Source of the DNA: JBDTES01 sp039922435
GTDB taxonomy: Bacteria > Patescibacteriota > Saccharimonadia > Saccharimonadales > UBA4665
Direction of reading: 5' to 3'
Assembly (NCBI GenBank): GCA_039922435.1
Contig: JBDTES010000029.1
Span: forward strand, 1 to 56,880
Length of the DNA: 56,880 bases
In this document: positions 1-10,327 of the stretch, piece after piece
Numbering within the stretch: the stretch's first letter is position 1
How the letters are laid out: every line of letters starts with the position of its first letter
Made by a program: the position numbers and the translations under genes
The notes under the pieces: generated by a model
Database searches by the model: none
The model's input: only the letters and a program-made list of their open reading frames with translations
Told to the model about the DNA's origin: nothing

Positions 1-472
<472 letters not shown>

Positions 473-824
473 AAGAACCCGAAGGTTCAAAAGAATTTGC
501 CTTAACATCAGTTAAAACTGACTGCCAACCCCTTTGGAGGGCTGGACTTGTATTTAAAACAATTCACTTAAAGTGAACTGACGTTGATTTGCACTATTCA
601 ATTTTTAAAGGTCGATAGATTTTAGAGACATCTAAATAGCACCTCTAGAACCTAACTGACTAATACTACCCGCTACAGGACCACATGTCAAGGATATGTT
701 CGCCCAAATAAGTTGTATTTGTTACATCGCCTATATTCAGGAGATGATATAAGTAAAATATCAATAAACTTAAGCAACTATCGAGTGCAAAAAACTGACA
801 GCCAGCTCTAGACTAAAAGACTAA
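473..824 (-). promoter_or_regulatory. 16S rRNA leader and gyrA-rrs intergenic region
   Basis: This 352-base gap holds the rRNA promoter (663-691) and a leader of about 185 bases. The leader contains a boxA-like element at 595-613 (minus strand GACCTTTAAAAATTGAATA, similar to Firmicutes leader boxA). It also has short inverted repeats at 563-577 (TTCACTT A AAGTGAA) and near 523-543, as expected for RNase III processing and antitermination. I see no clear intrinsic terminator for gyrA between 692 and 824. Confidence 0.7.
663..691 (-). promoter_or_regulatory. rRNA operon promoter
   Basis: On the minus strand a perfect -35 TTGACA (691-686), a 17-base spacer and -10 TAGTAT (668-663) face the 16S gene. 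Transcription would start near 656. This is one of the few consensus -35/-10 promoters in the window, as expected for rRNA. Confidence 0.85.
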
Positions 825-3383
825 TTATTCCTCAACTGCTTCGTCTTCTTCGTCATCAATCTCCTCAGTCTTATCAACTAGGGCTAGACTGACTACCTCA
901 TCACCTTCATTCAGGCGCATAACTCGAACTCCTTGGGTAGCTCGACTAATCGCCGGTATATCTTTAACACCTAGCCGGATTGTCTGCCCCTGGCTAGATA
1001 TGATAATAGCCTCTTGACCGTCATCTTCGCTAAGAGATTTCACACCTATTAAATCACCAGTCTTCTTGTTCACAACCGCTGAACGGATACCGACGCCGCC
1101 GCGAGCGTGAGACGTAAACTGAGACACCTTAGTCCGCTTGCCATAGCCATATTTACTAATCACGAAGATGCTAGAATTCTCTTCCACTATATCCATACCA
1201 ATAACTTGATCTCCAGCACGCAACCGAATTCCGCGGACACCACGAGCGACCCGACCCATCGGCCTAACGCCTTGCTCGTGGAAACGAATTGCCTGGCCAT
1301 TCGAAGTAGAGATAATAACCTCATTGTCGCCATTTGTCATACGGGTCCACTTAAGCTCATCACCCTCGTCTAGATTTATCGCTATTAAGCCACTAGTACG
1401 AACATTCTTGTACTGTTCAAAAGGAGTTTTCTTGACCACTCCACGGACTGTACACATTATCAGGTTCTGACCAGTCCCTTGCTTGCTAACATTAATCACC
1501 GAGCTAACTTTCTCCTCTGGCTGTAATTGCAGCAGGTTTACTATAGCCACACCTTTGGCGTTCAAGCTAGCAGTTGGTACCTCATATGTCTTAATTCGGA
1601 AAACCCTACCCTTGTTAGTAAAGAATAATAGATAGTCATGTGTTGAGGCGTTAACAACATGCTCAATAACATCTTCTTCGCGCGTTACCATGCCGCGGCG
1701 ACCCTTGCCACCTCTGCCTTGACGCTTGTACTCGGCTATCTGGCACCGCTTAATATAGTTAGCAGATGTAAGAGTTACTACGACTTGTTCTTCCGGAACC
1801 AAGTCTTCGTCACTCATTTTGTCTAGTTCACTAGGCACGACGCGGGTCCGACGATCATCACCATACTGCTTCTTCAGGTCGGCAAATTCCTGCTTAATTA
1901 TCCCCAATATGAGCTTCTCATCCGCCAGAATAGTTTCTAACTTACCAATCGTTAGGAGTAGCTCTGCCAGCTCATTCTCTATTTCCTGACGCTGTAAACC
2001 AGTCAGTGTTCGTAGCTGCATTCCAAGGATTGCTTTAGCCTGAATCTCACTGAGGTTAAACTGCTTTATTAGGTTAATCTGAGCTTCCTCAGAAGTCTGA
2101 CTTGCCCGAATTGTTTTAATTACCTCGTCTATGTGATCAAGTGCAATCTTCAGACCTTCAAGGATATGAGCTCGCTCTTTGGCTTTGCGAAGTTCGTATT
2201 CAGTTCGCCGACGTACTACACTCTGGCGGTGTTTTATATGTTCACTTATAATCTCTTGTAAGCCTAGTACTCGGGGCTGGATTCCATCTATCAGTGCCAT
2301 CATGTTGTAATGAAAACTAGATTGAAGTGGCGTCAATTTATATAGTTGGTTCAGTAGCTTCTTGGGGTAAGCATCTTTCTTGAGGTCGACTACAATCCGG
2401 ACCGAGCCACGAGCGCTCTCATCACGCAGGTCTGATATGCCACTAATCTTCTTCTCTTTTACCAAATCAGCAATCTTTATCACCAAACTCTCTTTATTAA
2501 GGGCATATGGAATTTCGGTGATAACTATCTGGTGCCGCCCCTTATTGCCTTCGACTATCTCGGCTATGCCACGAACAACTACGCCACCCCTACCGGTAGC
2601 GTAAGCAGTTCTAATAGAATTAGCACCATAGACGATGCCGCCGGTCGGAAAATCAGGCCCCTTAATAAACTGTAAAAGGTCATCTAATGAGGCATCTGGA
2701 TGATCAATCTTATAAATCGATGCATCCACTACCTCACTCAAGTTGTGGGGCGGTATATTAGTTGCCATACCAACCGCAATTCCTAACTGACCATTCAAAA
2801 GCAGGTTAGGCAGTTTTGCCGGTAAGACTGTTGGTTCCTGGTTTTGTCCATCGTAGGTATCACGAAAATCAACTGTTTCTTTGTCTATATCGGCTAGCAA
2901 CTCATCGGCTAGGCGGTGCATCTTCGCCTCAGTATAGCGCATAGCGGCCGGCGGATCTCCGTCCATAGAACCAAAGTTACCCTGCCCATTGACTAGCGGA
3001 TAACGAGTAGCCCATGGTTGTGCTAGGCGTACCATACTGTCATAAATAGAACTATCGCCGTGTGGGTGATATTTACCCATTACCGCACCGACGACATTTG
3101 CACTCTTACGGTGGCGAGCACTACTACGCAGGCCATCCTCGTTCATACTATACATAATCCGTCGGTGTACCGGCTTCATGCCATCACGGACATCTGGCAG
3201 GGCTCGGTCAATAATAACGCTCATGGAATAACGCAGATAGTTGTCTTCCATAACATTCTCGACGCTACGCTGTTCAACAATCCTGGAGTGACCCGAATCC
3301 ATTACATCAACATCGCCTCGATTAACTAGCTTTGGCTCTTCGATAGGTGTGTTATTTGTATTGTCCACAATATTGTCGTCCAT
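825..3383 (-). CDS. gyrA: DNA gyrase subunit A
   Basis: Type II topoisomerase breakage-reunion subunit, acting with GyrB to introduce negative supercoils. The protein has 852 residues from the chosen ATG, close to family length. The catalytic tyrosine is Tyr150 in AAMRYTEA. The quinolone-resistance region reads HPHGDSSIYD with wild-type Ser111 and Asp115. A GyrA box (QGRGGKGRRG, near residue 554) opens the C-terminal beta-pinwheel, and the tail is acidic. The reading frame is open for 24 more codons upstream, but those lie inside gyrB. The ATG at 3383 is one base past the gyrB stop and starts a sensible N-terminus, so the two genes are translationally coupled. Confidence 0.97.
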   Translation of the reverse strand: MDDNIVDNTNNTPIEEPKLVNRGDVDVMDSGHSRIVEQRSVENVMEDNYLRYSMSVIIDRALPDVRDGMKPVHRRIMYSMNEDGLRSSARHRKSANVVGAVMGKYHPHGDSSIYDSMVRLAQPWATRYPLVNGQGNFGSMDGDPPAAMRYTEAKMHRLADELLADIDKETVDFRDTYDGQNQEPTVLPAKLPNLLLNGQLGIAVGMATNIPPHNLSEVVDASIYKIDHPDASLDDLLQFIKGPDFPTGGIVYGANSIRTAYATGRGGVVVRGIAEIVEGNKGRHQIVITEIPYALNKESLVIKIADLVKEKKISGISDLRDESARGSVRIVVDLKKDAYPKKLLNQLYKLTPLQSSFHYNMMALIDGIQPRVLGLQEIISEHIKHRQSVVRRRTEYELRKAKERAHILEGLKIALDHIDEVIKTIRASQTSEEAQINLIKQFNLSEIQAKAILGMQLRTLTGLQRQEIENELAELLLTIGKLETILADEKLILGIIKQEFADLKKQYGDDRRTRVVPSELDKMSDEDLVPEEQVVVTLTSANYIKRCQIAEYKRQGRGGKGRRGMVTREEDVIEHVVNASTHDYLLFFTNKGRVFRIKTYEVPTASLNAKGVAIVNLLQLQPEEKVSSVINVSKQGTGQNLIMCTVRGVVKKTPFEQYKNVRTSGLIAINLDEGDELKWTRMTNGDNEVIISTSNGQAIRFHEQGVRPMGRVARGVRGIRLRAGDQVIGMDIVEENSSIFVISKYGYGKRTKVSQFTSHARGGVGIRSAVVNKKTGDLIGVKSLSEDDGQEAIIISSQGQTIRLGVKDIPAISRATQGVRVMRLNEGDEVVSLALVDKTEEIDDEEDEAVEE

Positions 3384-3384
3384 A

Positions 3385-5352
3385 TTAAATATCCAAATCC
3401 TTTGCGAACTTAGCGTTAGCTTGAATAAAGTTTTTGCGCGGTTCGACTTCTGCACCCATCAGCTTATTAAAGATAGCGTCAGCCTTCTCGGCATCTTCGA
3501 CTTGAACCTGCACTAGCACCCGCTTTTCGGGGTTCATAGTGGTTTCAAACAGCTGCTCGGCATCCATTTCGCCAAGCCCTTTATAGCGCTTCTGTTCAAT
3601 AAAGCCCGCCTGCCTATATCGTTCATCACTATCAGCAACTTTCAATCCTTCTTTTTTGCGATTAGCGATAGTTTCGTCAAGTACCTTGTCCAGTTCAGAC
3701 TCGTCATATATAAATACGCTCGATTTGCGTCCTGGTTTAACTAACTCAAATAACGGAGGCTTCGCTAGATAGACATGACCACCGTCAACCACCTGTTTCA
3801 TATATCGGAAGAAAAAGGTTAGCAGTAGCGTCGCAATATGGCTACCATCAACATCAGCATCTGTCATGATAATTATTCGGTAATACCGTAGTCCATCTAT
3901 ACTAAACGAATCCTCTATACCGACACCCAGAGCCTTAATTAGTGACACTATTTCATTGTTAGCCAGCATCCTATCCAGTCGGGCACGCTCAACATTCAGC
4001 ACTTTACCGCGAAGCGGCAAGATAGCCTGAGTTTTGCTATCTCGTCCAGTTTTAGCGGAGCCACCAGCTGAATCACCCTCCACTAGATACAACTCGGAAT
4101 TATGAGGGTCTTTACTAGAGCAGTCAGCTAGCTTGCCAGGCATACTAGCGCCGTCAAGCACTCCCTTACGAAGAATGTTGTCACGAGCTGCTCGAGCTGC
4201 TTTGCGGGCCCTAGCTGCTAGCAAGGCCTTACCGACAATCTTGCGAGCCACATTAGGGTGTTCCTCTAGGTAATAGGAGAAGTACTCATTCATAACCTGC
4301 TCGACATAGCCGCGCATTTCCGGATTGCCCAATTTACCTTTAGTCTGGCCTTCAAATTGTGGATCTGGTAGCTTGACCGATAATATGGCAGTCAAGCCTT
4401 CTCTAGTGTCATCACCTGTCAGATTCTCTTCTTTTTCTTTTATCAGGTTATTCTTACGGGCATAATCATTAATAACACGAGTTAGGGCTGCGCGAAAACC
4501 AGTTAAATGCGAACCACCATCGGGGTTAAGTACGTTATTAGCAAACGCTTTTAGAGTTTCACTAAAGGCATCAGTATACTGCAGGGCTATTTCAACTTGG
4601 CAGTCTTGGGCTGGTTTATCAACATAGAAGATATCCTCGTCAACCACTTCTCTGCCCACATTCAGATGTTGCACATAGCTCTGAATACCGCCCTCAAAAT
4701 AGAAGCTATAGCGTTTACCAGTTGACTCATCTTCGAGACTAGTCAACACACCTTTAGTCAAATAAGCGGCATGGCGTAATCGATCCAATATAGCATTGTA
4801 ATCAAACTCTTGAGACTCTTTAAATATCGTTGCATCCGGCCAGAAACTTATTTCCGTGCCAGTCTTGTCGGTTTTACCAACAACCTTAAGGTCAGCCTCT
4901 GGTACGCCTCGGTGATACTCCTGCTCATGAATCTTGCCATCAAGGAAAACTCGCACTACTAGCCGGCTGGACAAAGCATTTACTACACTAGAGCCCACAC
5001 CGTGTAAACCGCCTGAAACCTTATAGCCACTTCCACCAAACTTTCCGCCAGCATGAAGTACTGTTAGAACGGTCTCTACTGTACTCTTGCCTGTTTTATG
5101 ATGTATACCCGTTGGGATACCACGACCGTTGTCTGTAACTTTGACACCACCATCTGCTAGCAGAATAACGCTAACTTTATTAGCATAGCCAGCTAGCGCT
5201 TCGTCGATACTGTTATCGATTATTTCCCAAACTAAGTGATGTAGACCCTCTACACCAGTTGACCCGATATACATACCAGGGCGCTTGCGGACAGGCTCAA
5301 GCCCCTCAAGCACCTGAATGTCATCGGCTGAATAATGTTCATCTTTTGCCAC
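3385..5352 (-). CDS. gyrB: DNA gyrase subunit B
   Basis: ATPase subunit of gyrase, 655 residues, starting at GTG (5352). The N-terminal GHKL ATP site shows VRKRPGMYIGST, an EIIDNSIDEA motif and the GGLHGVGSSVVNAL lid. The TOPRIM domain carries EGDSAGGSA and DADVDGSH, whose acidic residues bind Mg2+. The C-terminal RYKGLGEMD motif is present. It lacks the insert seen in enterobacterial GyrB. An AGAGGG stretch about ten bases upstream may serve as the ribosome site. It is first in a gyrB-gyrA operon under the promoter at 5395-5422. Confidence 0.97.
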   Translation of the reverse strand: MAKDEHYSADDIQVLEGLEPVRKRPGMYIGSTGVEGLHHLVWEIIDNSIDEALAGYANKVSVILLADGGVKVTDNGRGIPTGIHHKTGKSTVETVLTVLHAGGKFGGSGYKVSGGLHGVGSSVVNALSSRLVVRVFLDGKIHEQEYHRGVPEADLKVVGKTDKTGTEISFWPDATIFKESQEFDYNAILDRLRHAAYLTKGVLTSLEDESTGKRYSFYFEGGIQSYVQHLNVGREVVDEDIFYVDKPAQDCQVEIALQYTDAFSETLKAFANNVLNPDGGSHLTGFRAALTRVINDYARKNNLIKEKEENLTGDDTREGLTAILSVKLPDPQFEGQTKGKLGNPEMRGYVEQVMNEYFSYYLEEHPNVARKIVGKALLAARARKAARAARDNILRKGVLDGASMPGKLADCSSKDPHNSELYLVEGDSAGGSAKTGRDSKTQAILPLRGKVLNVERARLDRMLANNEIVSLIKALGVGIEDSFSIDGLRYYRIIIMTDADVDGSHIATLLLTFFFRYMKQVVDGGHVYLAKPPLFELVKPGRKSSVFIYDESELDKVLDETIANRKKEGLKVADSDERYRQAGFIEQKRYKGLGEMDAEQLFETTMNPEKRVLVQVQVEDAEKADAIFNKLMGAEVEPRKNFIQANAKFAKDLDI

Positions 5353-5389
5353 TATAAATAGACCCTCTTAAGACTTGTATTTTTCACTT

Positions 5390-5422
5390 TTTATACTATA
5401 TAAGTATAAAGGACCTTTGCAA
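5390..5422 (-). promoter_or_regulatory. gyrBA promoter with overlapping 21-bp palindrome
   Basis: Minus strand: -35 TTGCAA (5422-5417), 16-base spacer, -10 TATAGT (5400-5395). The -10 lies inside a perfect inverted repeat at 5390-5410, with arms TTTATACT and AGTATAAA separated by five A/T bases. The palindrome could be an operator or an easily melted element; it does not look like a terminator. Confidence 0.6.
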
Positions 5423-5445
5423 GTTTATCAACTAAGATTCAATAT

Positions 5446-8400
5446 TTAACTACTGCTACCTGCCGAGCCCTTTGTTGGATCTAGTTCAGCTGAATGAATC
5501 AAGCCATTTTGATCAATATATATAGTATCATCCTCGGCAGCCGATTTAGTGGCCGCTGCCGGCGATACCACAGAGTCTTGCGGCACCCGCTCCAATGTCT
5601 GACCTGACCTATCGCCGCTTAAAGGACTTGCAGTTCCTAAATCACGCTTAAGTTCGGCCGCAATCCCGGATATCTCATCCTTATCAATCTGACCGCTAGA
5701 TATATTACCACTACTGGCAGGAGCCTCTGTTATCTTGCTAAGTGGTACCTCTTGCAACTTAGATGTAGCTGATGCTTGACCATGTAAAGAAGGAGCGGGA
5801 GCAGGTGGAGCTGATGATGCCGGGAACGGTGACCTAGCTGGCGCCATGGGGCTTTTAGCCTTTTGCTTAGTAAGCCATTCATCTAGGAACGAGTTAGTAC
5901 TAGGAGGGGTTTGGGCTGGCCGTGATGGTGTTGGGAATGGTGATCCCGGGGTTATCGCTGGCGCCGTACCATAGCCTCCTGGAGCAGCGAAAGGGCTAGC
6001 CGGGACTACTGGAGCCGGCGAAGACATACGGGTAAAGATATCTTTCTCAACTACATCTCTGGGGCGGCCAAATTTGGCCGACGAAAGTTGCTTTAGAGCA
6101 TCAGCCAGACCAGGATTAGGACTCCCTAATGGCGGCAGCGTTGCCATACTAAACGGTTGAGTTGGCACGCCACCCATAAGTGTCCGTGTAATAGTATTGT
6201 GATTTGGCACTCGCAGCAAATCGTCAGCAGCAAAAGTTGGTTGGAAATACTTCGCAAGCGTATCAACATCATTCTGTCCCACCCTAAAGGAGACTATTGT
6301 ACCAATATTACCAAACACAGAATCACGAATCTCATCCGTCAGCTGGGTCGTAAACTGGTTAGCGACAATCAGGTTAAGGTGATATTTACGGGCTTCAGAC
6401 ATAATTGTCGCAAAAGAGTCAGTCGAGAAGTTCTGGAACTCATCAACATACAGCGCAAAATCCGTCCGCTCAGACTCGGGTACATTAGCGCGGCTCATAG
6501 CTGCCGCCTGAAACTTCATAACAAAAATCATGCCGAGTAGCTTGGAGTTTAAGTCACCCGTACGGCCCTTACTCAAGTTGACCAAAAAGATCTTTTTATT
6601 ATCCATAATATCTCGAAGGTCAAAAGCACTTTTAGTTTGGCCGATTATGTTTCGCATCATTTCATTACTCAGAAAAGCGCCAAACTTACTAACAAACCAA
6701 GCGGTCACTTCGCCAGCTTCGTTGGAGCGCTGAGAAGCTGGAAATTCTTTAAGCCAATAATCAAGTACATTTTGGTCTTTGACATATTGTAATTTTTTCT
6801 TCAAGAAATCCGGATCGCGAAAAAGCTTCGGTATATCTACGAACGTACCCCCGTTTGGATCGGCCATCACCGTAAGGGCAGCGTTCCGAAAAATACTTTC
6901 GTAGCGCGGGCCCATTATCCCTTGATGTTGTGGATCATACAACTTCTGTAACATATTAAGAGTCTCTTGGATCAAGAAATCCTTCTGATCGGGGTCCTTA
7001 AATTCAAACAAATTAAGTCCCATCGGGTACTCCATATCAGCTGGGCAAAAATAAATTACATCTTCGGTTCGCTCCTTCGGGACCATCGATAGTAACCGTT
7101 CCGCTGTATCACCATGCGGATCAACAAAGGCAAAACCATCACCACTCAGCATGTCCTGGAAGGCCAGGTTCTCTAAGAACGTCGATTTACCCGTACCAGT
7201 CTGGCCGACTACATACATATGTCGCTGTCTATCTGTTAGTGCTATTCGTATCGGCTTCTTAACTCCACGAAAGACGTTAAACCCAAGCAGAAAACCGCTG
7301 TCCGGTACATTACGCGGCCCATCAACTTGCTTAGATCCTTGGCGTTCTAGCTGTGACGTCGGAATATTGCTCTGATCTGGAAAGTGAAAAAGTGTAGCTA
7401 ACTCGACCGAGTTCATAATATTCTTCTTTTTATTTTCCGGGAAAAATCGCATTATATAAGATGCTACCAGACTATTAATATCCTTAGCTTCGGTAAACTT
7501 AAAGCCGTTTTTCCCTGGAGCGTCAAACAATGAGAAACTAGCGACAATATTGTTAAGAATTGATCTAGACCGCTGTGAAATATTAGAAGATGCGACTATC
7601 CGAATAGCTACTTCAAATCCATGATGTCTAGTTTTATCTTCTATAGAGTCAATAACCGACTGATCAAGTGAAGACAGTTCCTTTTTTCCACCCGAAGAGC
7701 TTCCCTCATTGGGTTCTGGAGGTTTTACTAGTGCCGTCATCATTTGCCTAGCAAAAGCTCCGGCCCCAGAAGATTTGTCCTCACCCTTACGTTTTTTACT
7801 AGCCGTTGTAAGCGCCTGCTTGCGCCAACTACTATCTTGCGGACGAATAAGTATCTGAATAGCTGCCCCGTCATCTTTATCTAAACTAGATAAAGCATTC
7901 AAGATAGACTGTAGAGCATCACGTTTCAAATCTTGGTACGTAGCAATCGGATAGGCAAATGACTCTTTTAGGTTCATCTCGCCACCAACAGTGGCGTTTA
8001 TCTTGCCAACTTGGCTAAAAATATTGTGTTCAGAAACTTCTTCAATAGTGGACGATGGGTAGGCGCTGATTATAGATTGCTTAACAGTTTCGACTAGTAC
8101 CACCGGCACAGCAGCGTACAGATAAACAAAGCCGTGCGACCCGACAATCTCAAAAGCAAAATGACGTTGCCCGTAGAAGCTATGCTTCATACCCTTCTGC
8201 ATAGTAGATGCCACAATGTTATATATTACCTGGGCTTTAGATATATTCTCGTCAACCAGATCTCGGACATCTCGGCCATTACCAATTATATCGTCACTCA
8301 TAGGTGGCAGATGAATCAGTAGAGGCACCATCTTAAGACCCCGCTCAAAAGACTTACTGTGTCGCAGGCGTGACCTGTAAGTTATAAAAATCATCGACCC

Positions 8401-8454
8401 TATAGTGGCCAAGACTACTAGAACTACAACCCCAAATATGATACCGCTATACAT
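5446..8454 (-). CDS. Membrane-anchored VirD4/TraG-like ATPase
   Basis: A 1002-residue protein with one N-terminal membrane segment (about residues 4-26). A long region follows before a RecA-like motor of the type IV secretion coupling protein / HerA-DUF87 superfamily. Walker A is GQTGTGKST near residue 418, followed by FVDPHGD; Walker B is LYVDEFQNF near 665, followed by ANQFTTQL. The last 250 residues or so are rich in Pro, Ala and Ser and probably disordered. Family members pump DNA or protein across membranes as hexamers; the substrate here is unknown. No relaxase or mating-pore genes are nearby, so a conjugation role is not supported. It starts two bases after the 107-aa gene, implying one operon. 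Confidence 0.85.
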   Translation of the reverse strand: MYSGIIFGVVVLVVLATIGSMIFITYRSRLRHSKSFERGLKMVPLLIHLPPMSDDIIGNGRDVRDLVDENISKAQVIYNIVASTMQKGMKHSFYGQRHFAFEIVGSHGFVYLYAAVPVVLVETVKQSIISAYPSSTIEEVSEHNIFSQVGKINATVGGEMNLKESFAYPIATYQDLKRDALQSILNALSSLDKDDGAAIQILIRPQDSSWRKQALTTASKKRKGEDKSSGAGAFARQMMTALVKPPEPNEGSSSGGKKELSSLDQSVIDSIEDKTRHHGFEVAIRIVASSNISQRSRSILNNIVASFSLFDAPGKNGFKFTEAKDINSLVASYIMRFFPENKKKNIMNSVELATLFHFPDQSNIPTSQLERQGSKQVDGPRNVPDSGFLLGFNVFRGVKKPIRIALTDRQRHMYVVGQTGTGKSTFLENLAFQDMLSGDGFAFVDPHGDTAERLLSMVPKERTEDVIYFCPADMEYPMGLNLFEFKDPDQKDFLIQETLNMLQKLYDPQHQGIMGPRYESIFRNAALTVMADPNGGTFVDIPKLFRDPDFLKKKLQYVKDQNVLDYWLKEFPASQRSNEAGEVTAWFVSKFGAFLSNEMMRNIIGQTKSAFDLRDIMDNKKIFLVNLSKGRTGDLNSKLLGMIFVMKFQAAAMSRANVPESERTDFALYVDEFQNFSTDSFATIMSEARKYHLNLIVANQFTTQLTDEIRDSVFGNIGTIVSFRVGQNDVDTLAKYFQPTFAADDLLRVPNHNTITRTLMGGVPTQPFSMATLPPLGSPNPGLADALKQLSSAKFGRPRDVVEKDIFTRMSSPAPVVPASPFAAPGGYGTAPAITPGSPFPTPSRPAQTPPSTNSFLDEWLTKQKAKSPMAPARSPFPASSAPPAPAPSLHGQASATSKLQEVPLSKITEAPASSGNISSGQIDKDEISGIAAELKRDLGTASPLSGDRSGQTLERVPQDSVVSPAAATKSAAEDDTIYIDQNGLIHSAELDPTKGSAGSSS

Positions 8455-8456
8455 AG

Positions 8457-8780
8457 CTAACCATTACCCAGTTTAATATCTATATTAAACCGTTGCTTTA
8501 TGTATTCTGCTTTTAGCTGACTCAATTGGTTATTTTGTAAGTAAGGATCATTGGCCGTCTGCTTAATAACCTCGCTAGCCTTATCTACGACACTCTTTGT
8601 CAAAACACTTTCAGCGTCATCACCCGACTGCACGGTAGACGTCGGCATTCCCTGGCCCCCTACAGACGCCATGGCAGGGATTACCGGAAAGCCAGCATGT
8701 GGCAACACGGGCTGTAGTTGCCCGTTATTACTGGGCTCGGGCAGTCCGAACTTATCGTCTTGATTATTCTCTAATTGCAT
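8457..8780 (-). CDS. Small hypothetical protein upstream of VirD4-like ATPase
   Basis: I do not recognise this 107-residue protein. The first 60 residues are Pro/Gly/Gln-rich and look disordered. Residues 65-107 look helical (KSVVDKASEVIKQTAND...). There is no membrane segment or cysteine. Its stop is two bases from the ATPase start, so it probably partners or regulates that motor. The ATG follows a TATAAT hexamer (8796-8791) by ten bases, implying a 5' leader of only about three bases. Confidence 0.7.
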   Translation of the reverse strand: MQLENNQDDKFGLPEPSNNGQLQPVLPHAGFPVIPAMASVGGQGMPTSTVQSGDDAESVLTKSVVDKASEVIKQTANDPYLQNNQLSQLKAEYIKQRFNIDIKLGNG

Positions 8781-8821
8781 ACTGGCATTTATTATACAAC
8801 GTGTGGGCCAGTCTTAACAGA

Positions 8822-9187
8822 TTATCCTGAGCCTTTTGTCATCAAGCGAGTGGCATAGAAATAACCTATTAAGGACAGTATGCCAATAGTAAAAATATCG
8901 CGCAGCGTTAACTGCCCGAGCGATTGTAGAACCAAAATAAGCGTAATCATCAAACCAAGTACCATGCCCGAACGTTTTCTAGGCATATCGCCAGGTGGCC
9001 CAACGCCTTGTGATTCGACCCACAAATTCGTCACTAGTCGCCATAAATTCATAATAAGCAAAAAGATTAACACAAAAGGTACTATTAATATTAGTACCGG
9101 AACACTGGTTGGATCAGTTAGGAGAAACACAACTGAGCAAACAGCTAAAATTGTGATCGTTCTTGATAATTGACGTTTAATATTCAT
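8822..9187 (-). CDS. Small four-helix membrane protein, unknown function
   Basis: 121 residues from the ATG at 9187 (MNIKRQLS...). Four hydrophobic segments make up most of the protein, separated by a short Pro/Gly/Arg loop (QGVGPPGDMPRKRSG). The frame is open for 16 more codons upstream, but that stretch does not look like protein and lacks a better start. I cannot assign a family. It is co-directional with the downstream ATPase genes and probably shares their transcript or promoter region. Confidence 0.6.
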   Translation of the reverse strand: MNIKRQLSRTITILAVCSVVFLLTDPTSVPVLILIVPFVLIFLLIMNLWRLVTNLWVESQGVGPPGDMPRKRSGMVLGLMITLILVLQSLGQLTLRDIFTIGILSLIGYFYATRLMTKGSG

Positions 9188-9328
9188 TTTCTTAAGATGA
9201 AAACACGCTCTCGCACCCTCGGCACTAAAGCGCACAAATAATTTATATTTAACTTGGAGCCAGAGGGCGATAAATCCGCTCGTAAAAAATACTATTTAGC
9301 GCTTACCGCCCACCTGACTTTGACTGAC

Positions 9329-9359
9329 CGCTCATTCTACCTTTAGGGTAGATTGAGCG
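9329..9359. repeat. Strong inverted repeat (hairpin)
   Basis: CGCTCA T TCTACC and GGTAGA T TGAGCG pair around a four- to five-base loop, with one T-T mismatch. On the plus strand it is followed by ATATATTT, only weakly terminator-like. It sits 140 bases upstream of the small membrane protein gene. Confidence 0.6.
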
Positions 9360-10284
9360 ATATATTTGACCTAGTAAGTATTTTTGAAATGTTTTTGTTT
9401 TTGACTTACTGCTCTACATACTAGTACATCACACCCATTTTGTCAACCCGCTCTTGCTTAGATGATTAGCTTAGCACTATCTGAGTTAACACGGCGTGTA
9501 TTACTCAAATTTACCGCAAATCTTTAAACATCAACTTAATAGATACTCACATAAATTATATTGTTATTATAACAACAAATTATCAAATGCAATCTGTTAT
9601 ATTTATTATTCAATAGAATTGATATCATATAAAACCTACATCTAATTATTGTTATATATACTTCATCGTTTAAACCTAAATAGTATTTACTACTCCTAAA
9701 TACGAGTAATAAGTTTGTATAGTAGTGCCTACTTTTTCACCAATTATCCAACTAACCAAATCACCGTCACCTACAAACTATAATCTCAATAGAGTAGCCA
9801 AATCGTTTAACTACAAGTACTTTTTTCCTTTTAGAAGGACTTACCCATACATCTCACCCGCGAGCGCACACAGATTACTATGAGTGTCTCGTGATTCACA
9901 ACAATAATAAGTACACTAGTGACTTCGGAGCCAAGTAGTAATCGGATACCCGTTCTGTATTAATATGCCCTAAGATTAAACTCGACCATCGTACTATAGC
10001 TAGCCAGACTAACTAGTTCTCGGTCCAAATAGTGACCAAATATCATACAGATTACGCTCATTTATTGGTGGGTTAATTAGGCTCTAAATTAAACTAACAG
10101 ACTTTAGTTAAAAGTCTCAACCATTTAATAACAACCGTGATGATTATGTCCGATCGATACAGCAATAACACTATAGATCTCGGTGATTTATGCACAGGTT
10201 CGGCAAAACGCTTAAACTTTAGTGTTGACAGCTCCCTAGTGCTTTTATAAGATGTAGTCAGCGCTGAGTAAAAAAAGTGCTCAA

Positions 10285-10327
10285 AAACAAAAAGACAAAA
10301 AACAACGGCTTCTCGCAAGCCGTTGTT
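10285..10327 (-). terminator. Intrinsic terminator on minus strand
   Basis: An 11-bp perfect stem (AACAACGGCTT, loop of five, AAGCCGTTGTT, 10301-10327) is followed on the minus strand by a T-rich tract of about 15 bases. No minus-strand gene is visible upstream, so it would end an antisense or small RNA starting near the comM 5' end. Confidence 0.75.

Noticed and set aside
10094..10318. Minus-strand frame of 74 codons in the 9.2-10.4 kb gap
   Set aside because: It begins inside the terminator hairpin, has no ribosome site and an odd composition (Phe/Arg/Ser-rich without domains).
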